DNA of 63,496 nt from Mycobacterium scrofulaceum (GCF_001667885.1 NZ_LZJW01000073.1:1-63496); one strand, 5' to 3'; numbered from the stretch's first letter, positions 1 through 9,176 are shown. The notes: generated by a model not told the origin, from the letters alone. Program-made: numbers and translations.

Positions 1-471
1 TGGCCCGGCTGTGATCACCCGGCGGTGGCCTGCGACATCGACCACACCATCCCCCACAGCCAAGGGGGACTCACCCATGCGAGCAACCTCAAGTGTTATT
101 GCCGCACACATCATTTGGTCAAGACCTTCTGGGGCTGGCGCGAACAGCAGCTGCCCGATGGGACGCTGATCTTGACGTCTCCGGCCGGGCGCACCTACGT
201 CACCACCCCGGGCAGTGCGCTGCTGTTCCCGAGCCTGTGCCACGCCACCGGTGCCATACCGGCCGCCGAGGCCGACCCGGCGCCCGATTACTGCGCCGAC
301 CGCACCGCGATGATGCCCCGCCGGCGCCGCACCCGCACCCAAGACCGCGCCACCCGCATCGCCGTCGAACGCCGCCACAACCGCGATGCCCGCAGCGCCC
401 GACGAGCCGAGTCGGTGAGCTACAGCGGCCCCGCGCCGCCCGAAGCCGACGAAGAACCACCACCGTTCTAG
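1..471 (+). CDS. 13E12-repeat / HNH endonuclease-domain protein, C-terminal part
   Basis: The frame is open from the first base, so the N-terminus lies outside the window. The visible start carries an HNH-type motif: a Cys, then IDHTIPHSQGG, a downstream Asn-Leu, and C-x3-HH. This is the usual C-terminal HNH end of mycobacterial 13E12-repeat (DUF222) proteins. The last 60 or so residues are Arg/Ala-rich and of low complexity, which is also typical. These genes occur in many copies in mycobacteria and are often linked to integrated elements; nuclease activity is inferred, not shown. A GTG at 25 would be an artificial start. No integrase, att site or terminal repeat is visible here. Confidence 0.8.
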   Translation, partial: WPGCDHPAVACDIDHTIPHSQGGLTHASNLKCYCRTHHLVKTFWGWREQQLPDGTLILTSPAGRTYVTTPGSALLFPSLCHATGAIPAAEADPAPDYCADRTAMMPRRRRTRTQDRATRIAVERRHNRDARSARRAESVSYSGPAPPEADEEPPPF

Positions 472-486
472 GTGGAAGATTGCGCC

Positions 487-1035
487 ATGCCCGCGTCGCT
501 ACCGCCATTGGCCGGCGAGGACCATGTTTGCGCCGCCTGTGGGATCAGTTATTCGGAGACTCGGCTCGACAAGGCGATCGGCGTGATCGCCGGCCTGCCG
601 GAAGCCGCCCGCGAGGCCATAGCCGCGATCGCGCCCGAGGCGCGACGGGTACGGCCCGGCCCAGATGTGTGGTCGGTCGCCGAATACCTGTGCCACCTGC
701 GCGACGTCTACGTCAGCTTCACGATCCGGCTGCACCGCGTCCGCACCGAGGACCAGCCCGCCTGGGAGCCGATGCTCAACGACCTGCGGGCCCGCCGCTT
801 CAGGTACAACGACTGCGACATCGACGCCACGCTCGACGAGCTGGCGGCCGCCGCGGCGGGCTTCCTGGACGAAGTCGCGCGTGCGAAAGAACACGACTGG
901 GACCGCACCGGGACCCGGTTGCCGGGCGAGCCGCGCACCGCGCGCTGGCTGGTGCGCCAGGCGATGCACGAGGGCGTGCACCACCTCGGCGATATCCGGA
1001 GAATCGGGGCAGGCGCTCCCGAGAACCGGCATTGA
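487..1035 (+). CDS. DinB-like four-helix-bundle protein
   Basis: The protein is about 182 aa from ATG 487; a GTG at 472, directly after the upstream stop, would add five residues. It has the DinB/YfiT look: one His on a helix (AEYLCHLRD) and a C-terminal MHEGVHHLGDI segment supplying the other two metal-ligand candidates. The family includes mycothiol- and bacillithiol-dependent transferases and many proteins of unknown role. A small Cys pair near the N-terminus (CAACG) is unusual and could be an extra metal site. Its substrate cannot be told from sequence. It precedes the ribosomal promoter and is probably not part of that operon. Confidence 0.75.
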   Translation: MPASLPPLAGEDHVCAACGISYSETRLDKAIGVIAGLPEAAREAIAAIAPEARRVRPGPDVWSVAEYLCHLRDVYVSFTIRLHRVRTEDQPAWEPMLNDLRARRFRYNDCDIDATLDELAAAAAGFLDEVARAKEHDWDRTGTRLPGEPRTARWLVRQAMHEGVHHLGDIRRIGAGAPENRH

Positions 1036-1054
1036 CGCCGCCTTGGCCGCGAAT

Positions 1055-1090
1055 TTGGCTCTGAGCTGGTCGTCCCCTAGACTCTAGGGG
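1055..1090 (+). promoter_or_regulatory. Sigma-A-type promoter of the rplN operon, with palindrome
   Basis: A -35-like TTGGCT (1055-1060), a 17-nt spacer and a -10 TAGACT (1078-1083) fit the mycobacterial housekeeping pattern. The -10 lies inside a perfect inverted repeat with 8-nt arms CCCCTAGA and TCTAGGGG around one base (1074-1090). It leaves a leader of roughly 135 nt before rplN, with an AGGAGA ribosome-binding site at 1215-1220. This promoter would supplement or replace read-through from the S10 genes expected further upstream. Confidence 0.6.
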
Positions 1091-1224
1091 TTGCCTTGGG
1101 CAGACCTCGGCCGGTGCGAATCGGCCCCGCGTGCCCTTCGGTGACAAAGACCGCGCATGTCAGGTTTTTTGGTGGGCTTTGGCCTGCGTCCTGCCGTGCA
1201 CACGAAACCAGGTCAGGAGATCGA

Positions 1225-1593
1225 GTGATTCAGCAGGAATCGCGGCTGAAGGTCGCCGACAACACCGGCGCCAAGGAGATCTTGTGCATCCGGGTGCTCG
1301 GTGGTTCGTCGCGACGCTACGCCGGCATCGGTGATGTCATCGTCGCCACCGTCAAGGACGCCATCCCCGGCGGCAACGTCAAGCGTGGGGATGTCGTCAA
1401 GGCCGTCGTGGTACGCACGGTCAAGGAGCGCCGCCGCCCGGACGGCAGCTACATCAAGTTCGACGAGAACGCCGCGGTGATCATCAAGCCCGACAACGAC
1501 CCGCGTGGCACGCGCATTTTCGGGCCCGTCGGCCGCGAGCTGCGTGAGAAGCGGTTCATGAAGATCATCTCGCTCGCCCCGGAGGTGTTGTAA
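1225..1593 (+). CDS. rplN: 50S ribosomal protein L14
   Basis: A 122-aa protein starting at GTG 1225, preceded by AGGAGA at 1215-1220. The start [17 protein letters not shown] and the end [11 protein letters not shown] are characteristic of L14, and the length is the normal one. L14 binds 23S rRNA at the subunit interface. It is the first gene after the promoter at 1055-1083, and rplX follows with no gap. A longer frame upstream to 1096 is in the leader and lacks L14 homology. Confidence 0.98.
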
Positions 1594-1911
1594 ATGAAGG
1601 TCCGCAAAGGCGACACCGTCCTGGTCATCGCCGGCAAGGACAAGGGTGCCAAGGGCAAGGTGCTGCAGGCCTACCCGGAACGCAACCGGGTGCTGGTCGA
1701 GGGCGTCAACCGGATCAAGAAGCACACCGCGATCTCGAGCAACCAGCGCGGAGCCCAGTCGGGCGGAATCGTCACCCAGGAAGCCCCGATCCACGTTTCG
1801 AACGTGATGGTCGTCGACTCGGACGGCAAGCCCGCCCGCGTCGGCTACCGGGTCGACGAGGAGACCGGCAAGCGGGTCCGCATCTCCAAGCGCAACGGCA
1901 AGGACATCTAG
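1594..1911 (+). CDS. rplX: 50S ribosomal protein L24
   Basis: A 105-aa protein beginning [20 protein letters not shown], which is the KOW motif typical of L24, an early-assembling 23S rRNA-binding protein. ATG follows the rplN stop directly, so the two are likely translationally coupled. Length and order (rplN-rplX-rplE) are those of all mycobacteria. Confidence 0.98.
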   Translation: MKVRKGDTVLVIAGKDKGAKGKVLQAYPERNRVLVEGVNRIKKHTAISSNQRGAQSGGIVTQEAPIHVSNVMVVDSDGKPARVGYRVDEETGKRVRISKRNGKDI

Positions 1912-1912
1912 C

Positions 1913-2476
1913 ATGACGACAACTGAGAAGGTGCAGCCGCGCCTGAAAGAGCGCTACCGCAACGAGATTCGTGATTCGCTGCAGCAGCAGTTTGGTTACG
2001 CCAACGTCATGCAGATCCCGACCGTCACGAAGGTCGTCGTCAACATGGGCGTCGGCGACGCGGCGCGGGACGCGAAGCTGATCAACGGCGCGGTCAATGA
2101 CCTGAGCCTGATCACCGGCCAGCGCCCCGAAATCCGCAGGGCGCGCAAGTCCATCGCGCAGTTCAAGCTGCGCGAGGGCATGCCGATCGGCGCCCGGGTC
2201 ACCCTGCGCGGCGACCGGATGTGGGAATTCCTGGACCGCCTCACCTCGATCGCGCTGCCGCGTATCCGCGACTTCCGCGGCCTGTCGCCCAAGCAGTTCG
2301 ACGGTGTCGGCAACTACACGTTCGGCCTGGCCGAGCAGTCGGTGTTCCACGAGATCGACGTGGACAAGATCGACCGGGTCCGCGGCATGGACATCAACGT
2401 CGTCACCTCGGCGACGACCGACGACGAAGGACGAGCGCTGTTGCGGGCCCTCGGCTTTCCCTTCAAGGAGAACTGA
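1913..2476 (+). CDS. rplE: 50S ribosomal protein L5
   Basis: A 187-aa protein with the L5 signatures [17 protein letters not shown] and, near the C-terminus, the [16 protein letters not shown] segment. L5 forms the central-protuberance complex with 5S rRNA. The ATG lies one base after the rplX stop. Length is normal for Actinobacteria. Confidence 0.98.
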   Translation: MTTTEKVQPRLKERYRNEIRDSLQQQFGYANVMQIPTVTKVVVNMGVGDAARDAKLINGAVNDLSLITGQRPEIRRARKSIAQFKLREGMPIGARVTLRGDRMWEFLDRLTSIALPRIRDFRGLSPKQFDGVGNYTFGLAEQSVFHEIDVDKIDRVRGMDINVVTSATTDDEGRALLRALGFPFKEN

Positions 2477-2480
2477 GTAG

Positions 2481-2666
2481 ATGGCGAAGAAGGCACTGGT
2501 CAATAAGGCCAACCGCAAACCGAAGTTCGCGGTGCGCGGCTACACGCGCTGCAACAAGTGCGGCCGGCCGCGCGCGGTGTTCCGCAAGTTCGGCCTGTGC
2601 AGGATCTGCCTGCGCGAAATGGCGCACGCGGGCGAGCTGCCCGGCGTGCAGAAGAGCAGCTGGTAA
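2481..2666 (+). CDS. rpsN: 30S ribosomal protein S14, type Z (zinc form)
   Basis: A 61-aa protein with two CxxC pairs (CNKCGRP and CRICLRE) that bind zinc. This short C+ form is the one encoded in the main ribosomal operon; mycobacteria also have a zinc-free paralogue elsewhere that is induced by zinc starvation. It starts four bases after rplE and is followed by the longest gap of this operon, which holds a mini-ORF. Confidence 0.97.
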   Translation: MAKKALVNKANRKPKFAVRGYTRCNKCGRPRAVFRKFGLCRICLREMAHAGELPGVQKSSW

Positions 2667-2750
2667 GAGCCAGGACCCCAAGACCAACCCAGAACAGGTG
2701 CGCGACAGGCCCGAACCGGGAACCACCGCGAGGAAGGTACCAACGCTGTC

Positions 2751-2807
2751 ATGACCGCGATGACGACGATGCAGAGCGTAGCGATGAAGAGGAGCAGCGC
2801 TCGATGA
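2751..2807 (+). CDS. Candidate 18-aa leader mini-ORF upstream of rpsH
   Basis: ATG 2751 opens an 18-codon frame ([18 protein letters not shown]) whose TGA overlaps the rpsH ATG as ATGA (2804-2807). Three further in-frame ATGs lie at 2760, 2769 and 2784. An AGGAAGG at 2731-2737 is a rather distant ribosome-binding site. The arrangement matches the ATGA coupling of rpsE-rpmD downstream, so ribosomes finishing here could re-initiate on rpsH, whose own GAGGAG (2789-2794) lies inside the mini-ORF. Translation is inferred only; the frame could be chance. Confidence 0.35.
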   Translation: MTAMTTMQSVAMKRSSAR

Positions 2808-3202
2808 CTATGACGGATCCGATCGCAGACTTCTTGACACGTCTGCGTAACGCCAATTCGGCGTATCACGACGAGGTGACGTTGCCGCACTCCAAGATCA
2901 AGGCCAACATCGCCCAGATCCTCAAGAGCGAGGGCTACATCAGCGATTACCGGACCGAAGATGCTCGGGTGGGCAAGTCGCTGATCGTCCAGCTCAAGTA
3001 CGGGCCGAGCCGGGAGCGGAGCATCGCCGGACTGCGGCGAGTGTCCAAGCCCGGTCTGCGGGTGTACGCGAAATCCACCAACCTGCCGCGCGTGCTCGGC
3101 GGCCTGGGCGTGGCGATCATCTCGACCTCCTCGGGCCTGCTGACGGATCGTCAGGCAGCCAGACAGGGCGTGGGCGGCGAAGTCCTCGCGTACGTGTGGT
3201 GA
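2804..3202 (+). CDS. rpsH: 30S ribosomal protein S8
   Basis: A 132-aa S8 starting [18 protein letters not shown]; the C-terminal [12 protein letters not shown] block and the GGEVLAYVW end are diagnostic. S8 binds helix 21 of 16S rRNA and in many bacteria represses its own operon. The ATG at 2804 is chosen over upstream in-frame codons because homology begins there and GAGGAG lies nine bases upstream. The start overlaps the stop of a mini-ORF. Confidence 0.97.
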   Translation: MTMTDPIADFLTRLRNANSAYHDEVTLPHSKIKANIAQILKSEGYISDYRTEDARVGKSLIVQLKYGPSRERSIAGLRRVSKPGLRVYAKSTNLPRVLGGLGVAIISTSSGLLTDRQAARQGVGGEVLAYVW

Positions 3203-3212
3203 GGGAGTAAAC

Positions 3213-3752
3213 ATGTCGCGCATTGGTAAGCAGCCGGTTCCGGTTCCGTCCGGAGTCGACGTAACGATCGACGGTCAGAACGTCTCGGTGAAGGGGCCCA
3301 AGGGCAGCCTGAATCTGACGGTGGCCGAACCGATTACGGTGGAGCGCAACGAGGACGGCGCGATCGTGGTCGCCCGCCCCAACGACGAGCGGCGCAACCG
3401 CTCGCTGCACGGCCTGTCGCGCACGCTGGTGTCCAACCTGGTGACCGGCGTGACCGAGGGCTACACCACCAAGATGGAGATCTTCGGCGTCGGTTACCGC
3501 GTGCAGCTCAAGGGCGCCCACCTCGAGTTCGCGCTGGGCTACAGCCATCCCGTGGTGATCGAGGCGCCCGAGGGCATCACGTTCGCGGTCCAGTCACCGA
3601 CGAAGTTCTCGGTCTCCGGGATCGACAAGCAGAAGGTCGGCCAGATCTCGGCGAACATCCGCCGCCTGCGCCGTCCCGACCCGTACAAGGGCAAGGGCGT
3701 GCGCTACGAGGGTGAGCAGATCCGCCGCAAGGTCGGAAAGACAGGTAAGTAG
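3213..3752 (+). CDS. rplF: 50S ribosomal protein L6
   Basis: A 179-aa protein beginning [17 protein letters not shown] and ending in the conserved [20 protein letters not shown] block near the sarcin-ricin loop contact. Two L6 repeats are present and the length is normal. A GAGGGAG lies just upstream of the ATG. rplR follows after two bases. Confidence 0.98.
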   Translation: MSRIGKQPVPVPSGVDVTIDGQNVSVKGPKGSLNLTVAEPITVERNEDGAIVVARPNDERRNRSLHGLSRTLVSNLVTGVTEGYTTKMEIFGVGYRVQLKGAHLEFALGYSHPVVIEAPEGITFAVQSPTKFSVSGIDKQKVGQISANIRRLRRPDPYKGKGVRYEGEQIRRKVGKTGK

Positions 3753-3754
3753 TC

Positions 3755-4162
3755 ATGGCGCAAAAACAAGCTGACACCGCCGCGCGGAAGCCGGTGGGGC
3801 AGAGCGTGTCCGCAACTCGCCGGGTCTCTCGGCTGCGTCGGCACGCCCGGCTGCGCAAGAAGATCGCGGGCACCCCGGAGCGTCCGCGGCTCGTCATCAA
3901 CCGGTCCGCGCGGCACATCCACGTGCAACTGGTCAACGACGAGAACGGCACCACGGTGGCCGCCGCGTCGTCGATCGAGGACGACGTGCGCGGACTGCAG
4001 GGTGACAAGAAGGCCCGCAGCGTGCGGGTGGGGCAATTGATCGCCGAGCGCGCCAAGGCCGCCGGCGTCGACTCCGTGGTCTTCGACCGCGGCGGGTACA
4101 CCTACGGCGGACGAATCGCGGCGCTGGCCGATGCCGCGCGCGAGAACGGATTGAGTTTCTAG
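3755..4162 (+). CDS. rplR: 50S ribosomal protein L18
   Basis: A 135-aa L18, the 5S rRNA-binding protein, with [20 protein letters not shown] and the C-terminal [19 protein letters not shown] block. About 20 extra N-terminal residues (rich in Gln, Ala and Lys) precede the usual start of homology, an extension common in mycobacteria. Its TAG is followed at once by the ATG of a mini-ORF that leads into rpsE. Confidence 0.97.
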   Translation: MAQKQADTAARKPVGQSVSATRRVSRLRRHARLRKKIAGTPERPRLVINRSARHIHVQLVNDENGTTVAAASSIEDDVRGLQGDKKARSVRVGQLIAERAKAAGVDSVVFDRGGYTYGGRIAALADAARENGLSF

Positions 4163-4201
4163 ATGATCAAGAGCCTGAACAAGACCGGAAGGACCGCATA
4201 A
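4163..4201 (+). CDS. Candidate 12-aa bridging mini-ORF between rplR and rpsE
   Basis: ATG 4163 abuts the rplR stop and opens [12 protein letters not shown], whose TAA (4199-4201) shares its last base with the rpsE ATG, giving TAATG. The frame spans the whole intergenic gap. It could pass terminating ribosomes from rplR to rpsE, or simply be spacer; the GGAAGGA ribosome-binding site of rpsE lies within it. The peptide is basic and has no recognisable family. Confidence 0.35.
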   Translation: MIKSLNKTGRTA

Positions 4202-4881
4202 TGGCGGAACAGTCAGCCGGCGGCCCCGAGGCCCGCGGCGACAACCGCGACTCGCGCGGCGACAATCGCGACAGCCGCGGTCGGCGCGACGGGGGCGGCC
4301 GTGGTGGCCGCGACCGCGACGGCGACAAGAGCAACTACCTGGAGCGGGTCGTCGCCATCAACCGTGTCTCCAAAGTGGTCAAGGGTGGTAGGCGCTTCAG
4401 CTTCACCGCATTGGTCATCGTGGGCGACGGCAACGGCATGGTCGGCGTCGGCTACGGCAAGGCCAAGGAAGTCCCGGCCGCCATCGCCAAGGGCGTGGAA
4501 GAGGCGCGCAAGGGCTTCTTCCGCGTGCCGCTGATCGGCGGCACCATCACGCACCCGGTGCAGGGCGAGGCGGCCGCCGGTGTGGTGCTGCTGCGCCCGG
4601 CCAGCCCCGGTACCGGTGTGATCGCCGGCGGCGCGGCCCGCGCGGTGCTGGAATGCGCTGGGGTGCGCGACATCCTGGCCAAGTCATTGGGCAGCGACAA
4701 CGCGATCAACGTGGTGCACGCCACCGTCACCGCGCTCAAGCTGCTGCAGCGTCCCGAGGAGGTGGCCGCCCGGCGCGGACTGCCCATCGAGGATGTCGCC
4801 CCGGCCGGAATGCTGAGGGCGCGACGTGAAAGTGAAGCGCTGGCCGCCAGTGCCGCGCGCGAGGGAACGGCACCGCAATGA
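4201..4881 (+). CDS. rpsE: 30S ribosomal protein S5
   Basis: A 226-aa S5 with the [19 protein letters not shown] double-stranded RNA-binding segment and the C-terminal [11 protein letters not shown] fold-2 region. S5 is involved in translational fidelity and spectinomycin binding. About 45 N-terminal residues form an Arg/Asp/Gly-rich tail that includes an exact [15 protein letters not shown] duplication, longer than in most bacteria. The TGA overlaps the rpmD ATG (ATGA, 4878-4881). Confidence 0.97.
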   Translation: MAEQSAGGPEARGDNRDSRGDNRDSRGRRDGGGRGGRDRDGDKSNYLERVVAINRVSKVVKGGRRFSFTALVIVGDGNGMVGVGYGKAKEVPAAIAKGVEEARKGFFRVPLIGGTITHPVQGEAAAGVVLLRPASPGTGVIAGGAARAVLECAGVRDILAKSLGSDNAINVVHATVTALKLLQRPEEVAARRGLPIEDVAPAGMLRARRESEALAASAAREGTAPQ

Positions 4882-5060
4882 GCCAGTTGAAGATCACCCA
4901 GGTGCGCAGCACCATCGGGGCCCGCTGGAAGCAGCGGGAAAGCCTGCGCACGCTGGGCCTGCGCCGGATCCGCCACTCGGTGATCCGTGAGGACAACCCA
5001 CAGACCCGCGGCCTCATCGCGGTGGTCAATCACCTCGTTGAGGTGGAGGAGGCCAAGTGA
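4878..5060 (+). CDS. rpmD: 50S ribosomal protein L30
   Basis: A 60-aa L30 with [20 protein letters not shown] and the [15 protein letters not shown] end. It overlaps rpsE by four bases (ATGA) and rplO by four bases (GTGA), a tightly coupled trio. Length is typical. Confidence 0.97.
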   Translation: MSQLKITQVRSTIGARWKQRESLRTLGLRRIRHSVIREDNPQTRGLIAVVNHLVEVEEAK

Positions 5061-5497
5061 CCATCAAGCTGCACGACCTGAAGCCGGCGCCCGGGTCCAA
5101 GACGGCCCGCACCCGCGTCGGTCGCGGTGAGGGTTCGAAGGGCAAGACCGCCGGCCGCGGCACCAAGGGCACCAAGGCCCGCAAGAACGTGCCGGCCACC
5201 TTCGAGGGTGGGCAGATGCCGATTCACATGCGGCTGCCCAAGCTCAAGGGATTCCGGAACCGGTTCCGCACCGAATACGAGATCGTCAACGTCGGCGACA
5301 TCAACCGGCTCTTCCCGCAGGGCGGGTCGGTCGGCGTGGACGAGCTGGTGGCCAAGGGCGCGGTCCGCAAGAACGCGTTGGTCAAGGTCCTCGGCGACGG
5401 CAAGCTGACCGTCAAGGTGGACCTGACGGCACACAAGTTCAGCGGCAGCGCCCGCGAGAAGATCACCGCCGCCGGCGGATCGGTCACCGAGCTCTGA
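5057..5497 (+). CDS. rplO: 50S ribosomal protein L15
   Basis: A 146-aa L15 starting at GTG 5057 ([20 protein letters not shown]), with the glycine/lysine-rich N-terminal tail [15 protein letters not shown] that threads into 23S rRNA, and the [13 protein letters not shown] core. It closes the operon. Its stop is directly adjacent to the stop of the convergent LLM gene, leaving no room for an intergenic terminator. In most Actinobacteria secY follows here; in this window it lies 15 kb away. Confidence 0.97.
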   Translation: MTIKLHDLKPAPGSKTARTRVGRGEGSKGKTAGRGTKGTKARKNVPATFEGGQMPIHMRLPKLKGFRNRFRTEYEIVNVGDINRLFPQGGSVGVDELVAKGAVRKNALVKVLGDGKLTVKVDLTAHKFSGSAREKITAAGGSVTEL

Positions 5498-6424
5498 TCA
5501 ACCCAGCCGCGGAATGACCTCCGCGGCAAGGCGTTCCATCTGCTCGCGGTTCTCGCCGACGTCGATGCCGACGGGATTGAGCAACAGGTACTCGGCGCCC
5601 GCGTCGATCACCTCGCGCAGGCCGCGCGCCACGTCGTCGGGCGTGCCCGACACCGGCACGTCCTCGACGCCCGGCATGTTGCCGTAGATCCGCCGCAGCC
5701 CCGCGAGCACGCGCTCGCGGGCGCGCGTCGCATCGTCGTCGACCATCAGGTAGACGCGCTTGCCGATGGTGAAATGTGCCGGGTCCTTTCGCTGTTCGCC
5801 GAGTTCGCGGCGCACCACGCCGACCGCCCCGGCGAACGCCTCGGTGGTCGACGAACCGGCGCCGAGGAACGAGTCGCCGTGGCGCACCGCCCTGGCCAGG
5901 GCCTTGGGCGCCAGGCCGCCGAACCAGATGGGCGGGTGCGGCCGCTGCACCGGCTTGGGCTGAATCGGCACGTCGTCGACTTCACGAAACCGGCCGTGGA
6001 ATGTGACCCGGGGTTCGTCGGACCAGGCGGCCTTCATCAGCTTCAGGCCCTCGGTGAAATACGAGATGTACGTGTCCTTTTCGACGCCGAACGCGGCAAA
6101 CCTGCGAAAGCCCCCGCCGGTCCCGACACCGACGTCCAGCCGGCCGTGGCTGAGCCGGTCGACCGCCGTGATGGATGACGCCAGCTGCAGCGGATCGTGC
6201 AGCGACGTCACCAGGACGGCCACTCCCAGGCGCAGGCGCTCGGTGCAGGCCGCGCAGTAGGCGAGCAGCTCCAGCGGCGCCAGCAGCGGAGCCTCCCCGA
6301 TGATCTGCTCGAGCACCCAGCCGCCCTCGAACCCGAGCTCCTCGGCCCGACGCAGGTAGGCGCGTAGCCCCTCGCCGTCGAACCGGTCGTAGTCGAACTG
6401 GGGGATGGCGATCGCGAACCTCAC
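5498..6424 (-). CDS. LLM-class F420-dependent oxidoreductase
   Basis: About 308 aa from GTG 6424 (RFAIAIPQFDYDRFDGEG). The bacterial luciferase-like TIM barrel is indicated by FEGGWVLEQIIGEAPLLAPLELLAY, RLRLGVAVLVTS and the GRLDVGVGTGGG segment. Such enzymes in mycobacteria usually use F420 and act on diverse substrates, so the substrate is open. The longer reading frame upstream to 6724 is discarded because it runs into the divergent sppA and loses homology. Start-to-start distance to sppA is 39 bp, so the two share a divergent promoter region. Confidence 0.85.
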   Translation of the reverse strand: MRFAIAIPQFDYDRFDGEGLRAYLRRAEELGFEGGWVLEQIIGEAPLLAPLELLAYCAACTERLRLGVAVLVTSLHDPLQLASSITAVDRLSHGRLDVGVGTGGGFRRFAAFGVEKDTYISYFTEGLKLMKAAWSDEPRVTFHGRFREVDDVPIQPKPVQRPHPPIWFGGLAPKALARAVRHGDSFLGAGSSTTEAFAGAVGVVRRELGEQRKDPAHFTIGKRVYLMVDDDATRARERVLAGLRRIYGNMPGVEDVPVSGTPDDVARGLREVIDAGAEYLLLNPVGIDVGENREQMERLAAEVIPRLG

Positions 6425-6451
6425 CCCACCACCGTACGGCGGCGGTGTCGG

Positions 6452-6463
6452 TACGCTGCAAAC
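6452..6463 (+). promoter_or_regulatory. Leaderless -10 element of sppA
   Basis: TACGCT (6452-6457) fits TANNNT and lies six bases before the sppA ATG, with no ribosome-binding site. This is the arrangement of a leaderless mycobacterial transcript. Confidence 0.45.
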
Positions 6464-8236
6464 ATGTTCGCCTTCCTGCCCTCGCTTCCTGGGGTCGACG
6501 ACGTCCGCGCGCTGGCCGGTCGCGTCGACACCGCCCGCCACCACGGCGTGCCCAACGGCTGCGTGCTCGAGCTCGACCTGAGGTCGGCGCCGCCCGAGGC
6601 GACGGGCTTCGACCCGCTGGCCATCTTCACCGGCGGTAGGCAGATGACGCTGCGCGACGCGATCGCCGCCATCCATCGCGCGGCCGAGGACCCGCGGGTC
6701 GCCGGGCTGATCGCCCGCGTGCAATTGGCCGCGTCGCCGCCGGCGGCCGTGCAGGAGCTGCGCGAGGCCATCGCCGCCTTCACCGCCGCCAAGCCATCAC
6801 TGGCCTGGGCCGAGACCTATCCGGGCACGCTGTCCTACTACCTGGCCTCGGCGTTCGGTGAGGTGTGGATGCAGCCCTCGGGAAGCGTCGGGCTGATCGG
6901 CTTCGCCAGCAACGCCACCTTCCTGCGTGACGCGTTCGACAAGGCGGGCATCGAACCCCAATTCGTGGCGCGCGGCCAATACAAGTCGGCGGCAAACCGT
7001 TTCACCGAGCACGGCTTCACGACGGCGCACCGCGAGGCCGTCACCCGGATGCTGGAAAGCCTGCAGGAGCAGGCGTGGCGGGCGATCGCCGAATCACGCA
7101 AGCTCGACCGGGGCGCGCTCGACGCGCTGGCCGACCGGGCCCCGCTGTTGCGTGACGACGCCGTGGCCGCGGGTCTGCTCGACCGGATCGGCTTCCGCGA
7201 CGAGGCCTACGCGCGGATCGCGGAATTGGTTGGTGTCAAGGACGTTTCGGATGAGACCGCCCCGCCGCGGCTGTTCCTGGCGCGCTACGCGAGTGCATCC
7301 CGTTCCCGGCTGGCCCCGCCCAAGCCACCGGTGCCCGGTCGCCGGCCCAAGCCGACGCTGGCCGTCGTCACCCTCGACGGCATGATCGTCGACGGTCGCG
7401 GCGGGCCCCAGTTCCTGCCGTTGGGCACCGCGACCGCGGGTGGCGACACCATCGGGGCGGCCCTGCGGGAGGCCGGCGCCGACGACTCCGTGTCCGCAAT
7501 CGTGCTGCGGGTCAACAGTCCCGGCGGCACCATCACCGCGTCGGAGAGCATCTGGCGCGAGGTGACGCAGGCCCGCAAGCGCGGCAAGCCGGTGGTGGCG
7601 TCCATGGGCGCGGTCGCCGCGTCCGGCGGCTATTACGTCTCGATGGGTGCCGACGCGATCGTCGCCAACCCGGCGACGGTCACCGGTTCGATCGGTGTCA
7701 TCACCGGCAAGCTGGTGATCCGCGACCTGCTGGACCGGTTGGGTGTCGGGTCGGACACGGTGCGCACCAACGCCAATGCCGACGCGTGGTCGATCGACGC
7801 ACCGTTCACGCCCGAACAGCAGGCGCATCGGGAGGCCGAGGCGGACCTGTTCTACGCGGACTTCGTGCAGCGGGTCGCCGAGGCGCGCAACCTGACCGCC
7901 GAAGCCGTCGATCGCGTCGCGCAGGGACGAATCTGGACCGGCGCCGACGCGTTGGAGCGCGGCCTGGTCGACGAGCTGGGCGGCTTCCGAACGGCGGTGC
8001 GGCGGGCCAAGATCCTGGCCGGGTTGGACGCGGACACCGAGGTCCGAGTGTTGAGCTATCCGAGCTCGTCGCTGCTAGACATGGTGCGACCGCGGGCCTC
8101 CTCGCAGCCGGCCGCCGCCTCGCTGCCCGACGGGCTGGCCGCCCTGCTGGGCCGGACGGTCACCGGCATCGTGGACAACCTCGAACAGGCGCTGACCGGC
8201 GCCAGCGCGCTGTGGTCGGGGCCGTTGCGGTTCTAG
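6464..8236 (+). CDS. sppA: Signal peptide peptidase SppA, 67K type
   Basis: A 590-aa serine protease of family S49 with two tandem domains, as in the long E. coli type. The general-base Lys is expected at residue 174 (ARGQYKSAANRF) and the nucleophile Ser at 387 (GAVAASGGYYVSMGAD), and the TGSIGVITGK block follows. It degrades cleaved signal peptides at the membrane. No strong N-terminal transmembrane helix is visible, which is the case in several mycobacterial homologues. The start is supported by a leaderless -10 at 6452. It ends three bases from the convergent methyltransferase. Confidence 0.93.
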   Translation: MFAFLPSLPGVDDVRALAGRVDTARHHGVPNGCVLELDLRSAPPEATGFDPLAIFTGGRQMTLRDAIAAIHRAAEDPRVAGLIARVQLAASPPAAVQELREAIAAFTAAKPSLAWAETYPGTLSYYLASAFGEVWMQPSGSVGLIGFASNATFLRDAFDKAGIEPQFVARGQYKSAANRFTEHGFTTAHREAVTRMLESLQEQAWRAIAESRKLDRGALDALADRAPLLRDDAVAAGLLDRIGFRDEAYARIAELVGVKDVSDETAPPRLFLARYASASRSRLAPPKPPVPGRRPKPTLAVVTLDGMIVDGRGGPQFLPLGTATAGGDTIGAALREAGADDSVSAIVLRVNSPGGTITASESIWREVTQARKRGKPVVASMGAVAASGGYYVSMGADAIVANPATVTGSIGVITGKLVIRDLLDRLGVGSDTVRTNANADAWSIDAPFTPEQQAHREAEADLFYADFVQRVAEARNLTAEAVDRVAQGRIWTGADALERGLVDELGGFRTAVRRAKILAGLDADTEVRVLSYPSSSLLDMVRPRASSQPAAASLPDGLAALLGRTVTGIVDNLEQALTGASALWSGPLRF

Positions 8237-8239
8237 GAG

Positions 8240-9154
8240 CTAACCGGTCAGCTCGCCGCTGATGAAGATGATCTCGCCGAGCGGGTCGTCGTTTTGCGGG
8301 GGCGGCACCTCGATGCTTTGGCGGCGGAACAGTTCGGTGCGGGTGGTGCCCTCGACGTCCCATCGCTTGGACCGCAGATAGTCCAGGACGTGGTTGCGTT
8401 CGCCGGCGTAGACCAGCGACGCCATGTCGATGTCGACGCCGTGGTCCCGGAAGGAACCGGACATCTCCCGCACCCGGTCCGCGTCGAAATCGATGATGCC
8501 GGGCACGAATTCGGTCGCGATCGTGCTCCCGGGCACGCTGAGCGCGGTGATGTTGTCGAACAACCGGTCCTGGGCTTCGGGCGGCAGGTAGATCAGCAGG
8601 CCCTCGGCGAGCCAGGCCGTCGGCGCCGTCGGGTCGAATCCGGACGCCTTCAGTGCGGCGGGCCAGTCGGCGCGCAGGTCGATCGGTACGGTGCGCCGCG
8701 TCGCGGTCGGTTCGGCGCCGATGCCGGCCAAGGTGGCCGTCTTGAATTCGATGACGCGGGGCTGGTCGATCTCGTAGACCACCGTGCCGGCCGGCCACGG
8801 CAGCCGGTAGGCGCGCGCGTCCAACCCCGACGCGAGGATGACCACCTGCCGGACTCCCGCGGCGGTCGCGTTGATGAAGTAGTCGTCGAAATACTTGGTG
8901 CGCACCGCCATTCCGTCGACCATCGCCTGCATGCGCACCTGCGACGCGTTCTCGATCGCGTCGAAGTCGAGCTCGCCGTCCATCATCTTGGTGAAGAAGT
9001 CGACCCCCACCGCGCGCACCAGCGGCTCGGCGAACGGGTCGTGGATCAGGCCGCGGGGATCCTTCGTGGCCATGGCGCGCCCGGCGGCCACCATGGTCGC
9101 GGTCGCGCCCACACTGGACGCCAGATCCCACTCGTCGTCGTGAGCGCGTGACAT
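8240..9154 (-). CDS. TIGR00027 SAM-dependent methyltransferase (1)
   Basis: About 304 aa from ATG 9154. It has the family signatures [21 protein letters not shown] at the start, [28 protein letters not shown] (SAM-binding glycine region) and [20 protein letters not shown]. The fold is that of leucine carboxyl-methyltransferases; substrates of this mycobacterial family are unknown. A TAGGGT on the minus strand (9162-9167) seven bases upstream suggests its own leaderless promoter. It is a paralogue of the next two genes and of the gene at 19686-20591. Confidence 0.9.
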   Translation of the reverse strand: MSRAHDDEWDLASSVGATATMVAAGRAMATKDPRGLIHDPFAEPLVRAVGVDFFTKMMDGELDFDAIENASQVRMQAMVDGMAVRTKYFDDYFINATAAGVRQVVILASGLDARAYRLPWPAGTVVYEIDQPRVIEFKTATLAGIGAEPTATRRTVPIDLRADWPAALKASGFDPTAPTAWLAEGLLIYLPPEAQDRLFDNITALSVPGSTIATEFVPGIIDFDADRVREMSGSFRDHGVDIDMASLVYAGERNHVLDYLRSKRWDVEGTTRTELFRRQSIEVPPPQNDDPLGEIIFISGELTG

Positions 9155-9176
9155 AGGCGCAACCCTAGCCAACCCG

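Noticed and set aside
1..471. An active mobile element at the left edge
   Set aside because: Only the end of a 13E12-type HNH gene is visible; no integrase, transposase or repeat boundary is in the window.
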